Shown here: one piece after another, positions 55,615 to 64,000 of the stretch
Layout: each line of letters starts with the position of its first letter
How positions within the stretch are numbered: the stretch's first letter is position 1
NCBI RefSeq assembly: GCF_030463565.1
Contig: NC_134660.1
Location: 1,538,001 to 1,602,000 of the forward strand
Length of the DNA stretch: 64,000 nt
From: Pelecanus crispus
Taxonomy: Eukaryota; Chordata; Aves; Pelecaniformes; Pelecanidae
Direction: 5' to 3'
The notes under the pieces: generated by a model
What the model was told of the DNA's origin: nothing
Seen by the model: only the letters and a program-made list of their open reading frames with translations
Databases searched by the model: none
Made by a program: the position numbers and the translations under genes

Positions 55615-56235
55615 GATGGCTGATCCTGCCCCACGGGTGCCGATCCTGCCCCACGGGCGCCGATCCTGCCCCACGGGGGCCATTCCTGCCCCTCGAGGTC
55701 CCGTCGGTCCCGCTGGGCCCCAGCTGGGTCTCCAGGTCCTGCCACATGGGATCCTACCCTGTACCATAGGGTTCAATCCTGCACCGCAGGGACCAGCGCT
55801 GCCTTGAAGGGTCCCATCTTCCCCCGCAGGGTCTGATCCTGCCCTACAGAGCCTGGTCCTGCTTTCCAGCCCCACATCCTGCCCTGTAGGAAGCAATCCT
55901 GCTCTATAGGGCCCCATCCTGCTCCATAAGTTCCCATCCTGTGCTGCAGGGTCCTGCCCTACCGGGTAGGGTCTCATCCTGCCTCGCTGGGTCCCATCCT
56001 CTCCTGCAGCATCCAGTCCCACTCCACAGGGTCCCATCCCACTCTGCAGGGTCCTACCCTGCCATGCAGGGGCTGATCATTCCCCATAGGGTCCAATCCT
56101 GCCCCATTGGGTGCCATCCTGTCCCACTGGGTCCTATCCTGTCCCACTGGGTCCTATCCTGTCCCATCAGGTCCCATGCAGTCCCACAGGGACCCACACA
56201 GCTCCGGAGGGTCCGATCCTGCCCCGGAGGGCAGC
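55615..56235. repeat. About 20-bp minisatellite GATCCTGCCCCACAGGGTCC
   Basis: About 28 diverged units of 18-24 bp pairing ATCCTGCCC or ATCCTGTCC with CAGGGTCC. Heavily diverged compared with the other arrays, so probably older. Confidence 0.93.
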
Positions 56236-58384
56236 AGGGGCTGGGGGAGGCAGCCGGAGGCAGGGCAGCGGCGAGGACGGACACTCGCTGCGTGCCAAAC
56301 GGCAAAGCCGGGAGTTAAAAATACCCGTGGGGGCCCTGCCGACGGAAGTGGAGGTGTCACACCGGCTGCTCGGGGCTGGGGGGGGCCGCGCTTGGGTGTC
56401 CCGACCCTCACCGGGGACCCTCCCACCCAGCAGCGGGACCCCACCAAAGCGGATGGCAGCACCGACCGCTGGATCCCCACCACGCAGAGCTGGGCACCCC
56501 GAAATGCCGGGCAGGAGGAGCATCCCTGGCACCCATCCTGCGGTGGGGCACACCCAGCCCGGCGTGCGCCCACCACCGCCGCGGCGGCACGGCGAGGGGC
56601 CTTTGGGAAATGCAAAGTGACAAATGATGCCCCGCGCGCGTTAATTGATGTGACGCGGGGCTGACACCGCGGTCGCACCCGGGGCCGGGCGCGCGGGAAG
56701 AGAAAAAAAAAAAAAAAAAAAAATTCCAATCAAATGTTAAAAATAGGTCAGGGGGAAGGAGCTGGAGCCGGTTTCATTTCAGCCGCTGGTTAAAAGGAGC
56801 CGCCCGCGGGTCCAGCCGGCACGGTGCGAGCCCGAGCGGCGGCGGGGGGAGCCGAAAATGAGGGAGGGGTGCGGTAGAGGCGGAAGGGGATGGGATGCGC
56901 TGTCGGCACCATGGGTGGTGGGACCCCAGCCCCAAATCCCACCTGCCCGAAGCCCAGCTCCTCCCAAGCGCCGGGGCTCGGCATCAGACCAGAATGCTCC
57001 CACTGGCACAAGCGGGGCCGGGTTTGTCCCCAAAATGCCACTTTTCCAGCCCCGAGCCGCCCCGCCGGGATGCCACGGATGCCCGAGGATTCCCGTGGAG
57101 GGGGTTCAGGGCAGGGTTGCAGCAGGGAGTGCTGGGGCTGCGCTCCCCAAAAGGGCGGCCGGTGCCTGGGGTGGCTGCGCGCTGGTGGTGGCTGTGGCTG
57201 CCGTCCCGGCGGTCACAGGGAGTTCATGCTGCAGGCGCGGGTGTCGATGGCCCCCGGGTGCCCGCCTGGTGCTGGATTTCGGGCCACCGGCCAGAGCGGG
57301 GCCACCGGCGGGTCATGACTGTCACGGCCCCGTGGGTCCCTGCGGTTGCAGTGAGAGCCAGGACCCGTAGCAAGAGCTGAGGAGCAGCTCCCCGGGGACA
57401 CGTCTGCCGCAGGGCCACCACCATGGCCGGCCACCACCGTGCTGTCCCCAGGAGCTGCGCGGGGACCAGGGGGATGCGTTTTTCCGTCCTCCCTCCGCTG
57501 CATCCCCAGCGCTCCCCGCATCACGGAGCATCACCCCCTGCATCCCAGCCCGGCGGCAACCGGGGACAGGGGGTGCCAGGGCACAGGGGGATTTGGGGGG
57601 GGGGGGGTGTTTGTCTTCCACTAGACCCCCCCCTCCTTGGATGCTCGATCTGGGTGACCCCGAGTTTAACCCCACTTACGGCGCCAGCAGACGCGGCCCC
57701 CAACGCAGATGGGTTGTGACAGCCGTGAAGTCCCCCCCGGCAGGCGCTTGGCGAGGCGCTGGCCGCGGCGGGGTGCCGGGGGGAGGCGCGAGGCCCATGT
57801 CACGGCGCGTTGGCTCCGTCACCTCCCCGCAGCGAGATGGCGGGTCCCGCGTGCGAGGCCGGGGTCGGGCCGGCAGCCTGTGGGTCCCCGGGGGGCCCGG
57901 TGGCACTTGTCTCTCCGCAGCATCCGTGACGGCGCTGGGCACATGGCAGCCGGGGCTGTGTGTGTGTCCCCCCCGCTGTTATTTGAGGCCGCGGCCCCCC
58001 GATGGTTGGGAATGGGCGGCGGGGGGGGTCACCACAGATGGATGCTAAAGAGCCGATCCCGTCACGAGGACGAGGATGGACACCGGGGTGGCTTGGCCAG
58101 GAGGGGACATGCCACACGCTCCCCGGGGCAGTAGGGTCGGCACATCCCCGGCGTGAAGGGCAGGAGGTCCCTGGGGGCCGCAGGAGCCACCACTGCTCCC
58201 CCGGAGGCTGCAGGGAGCCGGGGCTGGGGAGGGCGAGGCACGTGCGAAAACCTTCTGTCTCTCCAGGAAGAGCATCTGCGAAAGGTCAGGCAGCTGCCGG
58301 CACACGTGTGGGAAGGGGACCAGCAGCGAGCGGTGCCGCAACCAGAGCCGGAGCTGGCAGGGGAGAGACCGGCAACTGCTGCCT
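56236..58384. other. No gene seen
   Basis: GC-rich DNA with an A22 tract at 56703-56724. The sub-segment 56600-56790 is AT-richer (GGGAAATGCAAAGTGACAAA, TTAATTGATGTGACG, CAAATGTTAAAAATAGG) and may be a conserved regulatory island. No protein similarity. Confidence 0.45.
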
Positions 58385-58815
58385 GAGACGGGCACCCTGG
58401 GGCGATGCAGGCACCCTGGGGTGACGCAGGGACCAGACCCCCTGGCTGGATGCACGCACCCCAGGGTGACGCAGGGACCAGACCCCCTGGCTGGATGCAG
58501 GCACCCTGGGGTGACACAGGGACCAGACCCCCTGGCTGGATGCACGCACCCCAGGGTGATGCAGGGACCAAGCACCCCGGCTTGGATGCAGACACCCCAG
58601 GGTGATGGAGGGACCAAGCACCCCGGCTTGGATGCAGACACCCCAGGGTGATGGAGGGACCAAGCACCCCGGCTTGGATGCAGGCACCCCAGGGTGATGC
58701 GGGCACCCCAGGGTGATGTGGGCACCCAGGGTGGTGCGGGCACCAGGTACCCAGCTTGGACGCTGGCACCCTGGGGTGATGCGAGCACCCTGGCGTGATG
58801 CGGGCACCCCAGGGC
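58385..58815. repeat. 45-bp minisatellite GCACCCTGGGGTGA
   Basis: CCTGGCTGGA recurs at 58441, 58486 and 58531, a 45-bp period. Each unit holds GCACCCCAGGGTGACGCAGG and GACCAGACCCCCTGG. Later units shorten to GGGCACCCCAGGGTGATGC. Confidence 0.95.
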
Positions 58816-61800
58816 AATGCAGGCAGCCCTGGGAAGGGGCCGAGCTGAGAAGTCGAAGTGCAGCAGCCCTGAGACCTTTGCAGAAGACGTGGGCCGAGAG
58901 CCCGCGGCCACCGCCGCACCCACCGGTCGTGCCGCCTCTGCCCGCGGAGCCGAAAGGCTTCTCCCCCAGGATGTGGGCAAAGCCCCCCGCGCCGGCCAGG
59001 GTCCCTTCCCCCAGCCGGGCAGCCCCTCCATTTCTTATAAACGCCTCTGGCAATGCTCCCCCATGACACGGCAGCTCTGGGGCTTGTGGTTAAACCCCAG
59101 GGCTCCGGCTTTGACTCACACCGGATCCGCGGCAGAGAGGGGCCTTTCGGCGCCCACGGCTGGAAAGAAACGCTCACCCAGGCAGGAGCGCCGGGCGCTT
59201 TCTCGCAGCACCGTTTCCTATAAACCCCGACGGAGGGGAGCTGGGCCGAGCTGCCGCCGCAGCCCCTAAACTGATCCGGGGGGGTCCCCTGGGGCCATCC
59301 TGGAGCCACGGGGATCCCTCCAGCCCGGTTTGGGGGGGGGTCAGCTTGTGCAGGCGGGTGATCCCCACGAGCGTACGGAGCCCTTCAGCGGGCAAAGTTG
59401 GAAGGAGCAAGAAACACCCAGGGCCAGACATCAGCACAACCCTTACTAGACATCAGAGAATACCCTTCCCGGTGCGCGCAGCTGGGGACGCTGGGTCTGG
59501 CTCTCACCGCCGTCCCTCCCTGCTTGGAGCTGGCCCCGAACACCCAGCAATGGGGCAAAGACCCAGCAATGGGGCAGGAGCATCCCTGGTCCCCGTCTCC
59601 CCAGAGTCACAGGACCCAGCTGCGGGAGAAAGCGGGACCTGAGCAGTGAGCATTGCTTCATTTTTCCCCTAAATGATAGAAAAGCCGAGAAAAGAAAAAA
59701 AAAAAACAACCCGAAAGCCTGTTGGAAAGAGAAACCTTTCAACGGGCCCAAAATAAGAGGGGTTTTCTGCTGGGAAAAAAAAAAAAAAAAGAAAAAGAAA
59801 GTTGCCACATAGGAAACGGCGAGGTGTGACCTGCTGCGATGCCGGGCCGGCGTGGGGGACGCGGAGCCAGGCGTGCTGCGGCGTGTGCCACCATGGGTGG
59901 GGGGCACAGCCGCGGCGTGGGGAGGGGGCTGCTCTGTGCAGGGGCTGGGCCGTCCCCGCTGTTTCGGGTGATGATCCCCCCGGGGGATGCTCCCGCTGCC
60001 CTCGGGACGGGCTGGAGGAGACGGACCCCAGCCCCTGCCACCGCAGGAAGCCCTCCGCAGCCCAGCGCTCTCACGGCTGTGGCGGGACCGCCTCGTCCCT
60101 TGTCACCGCAGCCGGCACAGCCAGGTCACAGCAGGGACCCGGTGGGTCCAGCCGGACGCTTGACCCCCGCCGAGAGCCCCCGAGCCCCGACGTGGGTCCT
60201 CCCACCCGCTGCTGCCGGCGGCACCCCCGCGCCAGACCCCCGGCCCTGGCCGCCGCCTCATCCCGGTTCTCGGCTGTCGCCGTGGGGAGCGGGGCGCGAC
60301 GTCTGCGGCAGCGGGGGATGCTCCCAGCCCCCCGGTCCCCTGCCCGGAGCCCTGGGGACAGCGGGGCCACGTCCCCCCACCTCAGCACCCTTGGGGCAGG
60401 GCAGCTGCAGTGGTGGTCCCGGGGTGGATTTGGGGACCAGGACTGCAGCGGGGAGGTGCCACGCATGGGTGGCATGGTGGCACCCTGAGCCCTGCAAGGT
60501 GGTCAGGCAGCCTGGGGGGCACTGGCCCCCAGGAGCAGCCGGTTCAGCCCCGGGCAGGCGCCCCAGGCGAAAGCCCTGCCGCCCCGGGGGGTGAGGGCGA
60601 GACCAAAACCACAGCCCAGCGCTGCGGTTTGCAGCTCCCTCCTGCAAGGTGCGAGGAGGCGGTGGCACCCGGGGGTGGGGGGGGTCGGAGGAAACGGGAC
60701 CACACACCCCCTCCCTCGGGCAGCCCCACTTGCCCTGCACGCCGGGCGGTGGAGCCGCAGCGGGGTGGGTGAGGGAAACTGAGGCACGGGAGGCATCGGG
60801 TGCCTCGTGCGGTGGGGACGTCTCAGGGTTTCCCCCCGCAGAGTGGGCCTGAGCTGGGGTGGTCCCCCACGGGTGGGGGTGCGGGGGGGGCGGTGATGTG
60901 CCCACATCCTGCTCACGGGACGTGGCGAGGTGCTCGGCCCCGCGACCGCAGGCACGGTGCAACCGCTGGGCACCGAGCCTCGTGCGCCCGGCAAGCAGGA
61001 GCACACCAGGGCCGCAGCCGGCCCTCCGTCCCCCCCAGCGCCACGCAAAGGCAGAGGAGCGGGGCAGCGGCGTCGCAGGCGAACGCCCCAAACCCGGGGC
61101 GCCAGGACCCCTGAACTCACACGAGCGTCGTGCACTGGGGACGGGGACGCATCTCCCCGGGGTGATGCGTGTCCCCGGAGCTGCCCGGCTCCTCCCACAC
61201 GGCCCAGGAGCCGGAGGTGTTTTGGGGGGCCGGGGGTCCCCGCACCCCTGGGGGAGCCCAGCAGCCTCCTGACTCAGTGGCAGCCGCCCCCGGAGGAAAG
61301 CGGTGCTGAGTCGGCGGCGGGATGAGTAACGGCACCCGCCGTTTGACATTTATCACGTGATTTCAAAAAAAGAGAGAGGAGCCAGGGGGCAGAGTGGGTG
61401 GCGGGAGAGGGTGGGGGCCGGGCACCCCCTGCCCGCCACCAGGCCCCCCCCCTCCACCCCCGTCCCACTGCATTTCCAGTCCAAACTGGTGGACAGGTGC
61501 AGAAGAGGCCGGCCGCCCTCGATGCCACCCCAGGTGTGGATCAGGCTTTGTCCCCAGGGGGGATGCAACACCCCGCCGCTCCCAGTTTGCTCTTTTTGGG
61601 AACCTTCCCCGCAGCGTCGCGTCTGCATGGGGGCCACCGCGTTGCCCCTCAGCTCAGCCCCCCCATCGCTGTGGGCACCCCAGGGCTGCCGGTGCCCAGC
61701 CGAGGGGCCGGATCCGGCTCAGCCCTGGGCAGGGGCTGCTCTTCCTCTCCCTCCCCTGCCAGATGCAGAGATCAGCTTGTGATAACGCCCGCTGCCGCGC

Positions 61801-63376
61801 TGCCTCACCGGCAGCACGGGGCCTATCTCCTTCACACCATCGCCCCGCAGCCTGCCGTGCCGCAGTGCCTGGGAACCGGCTCCGTGCCCTGCTCAGGGTC
61901 ACGCTCGGGGAGCTGGTCCGGAGCCCCCGCCGCCTCCTGCAGCCTCCCCCGGGGCAGAGAGGCCAGAGGACGGTCACAACTCATCACATGGATGTGCCCA
62001 GCCAAAGCCAGGGCAGGCAGGGGCTGGGATTTCTCAAAGGCAGCCAAGTTTCAGGGTGTCTCAGCACCGAGGTTGTGCACCCCCACAGGGCACAAAATCA
62101 GCCACGGGGCCGCCCCTGACCCTCAGCCCGCAGGCAGGGAGGCTGTAGGCCCTACAATAACACAGAGGAGTGGGTCTCGGCAGCGCTGCCGGAGTGGCGG
62201 TACCCACGGTGGGAGGGACGGGGCTTCCCCGTGCACGGGGCAGACCCTTCCTCCCAGCTAACCAGGAGCACCCTCACCATCGCCCCCCCAGACCCCGAGC
62301 CTGGCGGGGTCCCCCCGCCTCGGCCGGTTCGCTGGCGCTGTTGGCGGGAGGCGCAGCAGCCCGTACGGAGGCCGAGTGCGGGCAGGCGACGGAGGCGCGA
62401 AGCCCGGCTGCCCTCCCCGACCTCCGCCCGCTGCCGGGGATCCACCGCGACCATCGCCCCAGCATCGTGCCCGAGGGCACCCCCTCCCTTTGCAGCCCCG
62501 ACTCCGGCTTCGGGCTGCCTGCGGCGCTGCCCCGCTCGGTGTTTCGCTTACCCGGCACCTCGTGGGCTGTTCGCTTCCTCTGCGGTCCCAGCCCCGCCGC
62601 CTTCGGGGCCGCACGCTCTCCCCCGCGCCGCGCTGCTCGCCCATCGGCTCCTCGCCGGGTTTGGCGTCGTCCCTCTGCTCCCCTCTCCCAAATAACGGTG
62701 AAGGGCACGGCTGCTCCGCGCCGGGGTCCCACGTAGGGCTGGGGGGCTCCGCGTCCGTTTTACCCCCCGTGTGTCACCCCGGGGACGTTCAGCATCACCA
62801 GGGTGAGCGGCTCGGGGCCGTGCCGTCGTGCCACGAGCACCGAGGATGAGCCGAGCCTGGCACCCGTGCTGGCATCCCCACGACCACGATCCCCCCGTGC
62901 CCACCCCACAGCCCCCCAGGCGTGAGACAAGCCCTGCGTGGTGGTGGTGGGGGATGTCCCCAGCTGCAAGGGGACCCCGAAAGCACCGCTCCAGCCGCAC
63001 GCCAGCGCTGGCACCGCGGGGGCCGGGGTTTGGCCGTGCCCCTGCCGTCACCCCTGGGGCTGGCGATGGTTTTTGTTTTGCTTTTGATTGTCCCATTTCT
63101 TCTCGCCTGCCAGGCCAGTAAACCTGAAACGCGCTGCCGCGCTGGGAACGGGGCCACAGGCGCAGGTTTACCCACAGCCGGCACCCCGAACCCCGTCACC
63201 CCCACGGCAGCCCCGCTGACACGAGTGGGCTCTGCCGGGGCTGGATGTGCCAGCGCCAGCCTCGCCCCCCGCCCCGGGGAGCACCCACAGCCTGGCACCC
63301 CCGGGGCTCCCACCCTGGGGACCCGAAAAGAGGAGACGGCTTCGGCCCCCCACGGCATTTTGGGCGCTGGGAAGGT
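58816..63376. other. No gene seen
   Basis: 4.5 kb of non-repetitive GC-rich DNA. AT-richer spots: 59640-59820 (A-rich, ATTTTTCCCCTAAATGATAG) and 61320-61380 (GTTTGACATTTATCACGTGA, with E-box CACGTG at 61355-61360). No exon of TBKBP1 or of any other recognised gene. Confidence 0.45.
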
Positions 63377-63382
63377 TTTATT
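63377..63382 (-). terminator. Poly(A) signal AATAAA of a minus-strand gene beyond the right edge
   Basis: TTTATT on the plus strand reads CTCCAATAAAACC on the minus strand. From here to the right edge no plus-strand gene explains it. In human the neighbour beyond TBX21 is TBKBP1 in this orientation, so this may be the 3' end of TBKBP1. Its conserved C-terminal coding sequence is not in the window. Confidence 0.35.
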
Positions 63383-64000
63383 GGAGTCGGTGGCGTTGCA
63401 GAGAGCGCGGGTCCCTCCGCCCCGGGGGGGGGGCCTGGTGCAGTGTTGGGGGGGCTGCACCCGGCCGAGCCCCTGGGGGTGCGTGGGGGGTGCGCGCGCC
63501 GTGGCACGGGGGGGGGACATGCAGCGCGGAGTGGGGACGGCGCCATGGACCCCCCCTCTCCCGGCGGCTTTGAGGTAGATTGAACGTGGTGGGGGGGGGA
63601 GACGGGGTGGGGGGCTCAGGGGGAGCAGCCACCTGCAGCCCCAGGCTAAAGCAGGGGGGGCTGCGGGGGGGGGGGGGCTGTGGGGGGCTGCGCTGTCCCC
63701 ACGCCGGGGGGGCCAGGGTCAGGGGGAGCCCCCGGGCCGTGGAGCCCAGTGCAATGGTGGGGGTCCCATGCTGTGCCTGGGGCTCGTTTCTCAGCAGCAT
63801 CGTTGTGGGGAGGGGGGAGAAATGGGGAGGGGGGGGGGAGTGCTTTTAATGTAAAAGAGTGGAAAGATGCTTGAACCGGTGGGACGAGGCGAGGGGGGCC
63901 AAGAACAAGCAGCTGCCCCCCCTTCCCACCCCCCCCAAACCCAGCTCTGACCCAAGGAGCCGGGGAAGGGGCAGCCCCTTCCCTTCGCCTGCTTCCTGGG
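63383..64000 (-). other. Possible 3' UTR of TBKBP1 (inferred from synteny)
   Basis: Upstream on the minus strand of the poly(A) signal, GC-rich with G homopolymers near 63665 and 63830. No coding exon recognised. Assignment rests only on gene order and one hexamer. Confidence 0.25.

Noticed and set aside
50000-63300. TBKBP1 coding exons within the window
   Set aside because: Neither strand shows its N-terminal coiled-coil region or its C-terminal zinc-finger-like end; only a possible 3' UTR at the edge remains.

Overview
The window looks like bird nuclear DNA: very GC-rich, short introns, 3' ends of CR1 LINEs as the only dispersed repeats recognised, and more than twenty tandem-repeat arrays. 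Six protein-coding genes can be read, all from translated similarity recalled from the vertebrate families. Left to right they are SP6 (+), SCRN2 (+), LRRC46 (-), MRPL10 (+), OSBPL7 (+) and TBX21 (-). This is the order and relative orientation of human 17q21.32 (inverted), so the piece is probably from the bird microchromosome homologous to that region. The next human neighbour, TBKBP1, is not present as coding sequence, but a minus-strand poly(A) signal near 63.4 kb may mark its 3' end.

Layout. 1-11.2 kb is the upstream or first-intron side of SP6, with four minisatellites, a perfect 72-bp palindrome and AT-rich islands that may be regulatory. SP6 coding is 11232-12335, followed by a 3' UTR of about 3.1 kb. 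A large minisatellite field (15.8-17.4 kb) separates SP6 from SCRN2 (17745-19678). SCRN2 and LRRC46 converge with overlapping 3' ends at about 20.08 kb. LRRC46 and MRPL10 diverge from a shared GC-rich start region near 23.8 kb. OSBPL7 runs 28347-37619 in 22 coding exons, with a long repeat array in three of its introns. It converges on TBX21 (38599-47749, minus, six exons). From 47.8 to 63.4 kb no gene is visible: minisatellites, a G-quadruplex-prone hexamer array and a few AT-rich islands.

The genes are not an operon. They are a conserved syntenic block of unrelated functions: SP6 is a transcription factor of ectodermal appendages, SCRN2 a secernin, LRRC46 a leucine-rich-repeat protein, MRPL10 a mitoribosomal protein, OSBPL7 a lipid-transfer protein, and TBX21 the Th1 master regulator T-bet. 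Reading frames of SP6, SCRN2 and MRPL10 are clean. OSBPL7 and TBX21 contain about eleven single-base frame breaks, ten of them +1 and mostly in homopolymers, while splice sites and protein motifs are intact. That pattern suggests base-level assembly error rather than gene death.
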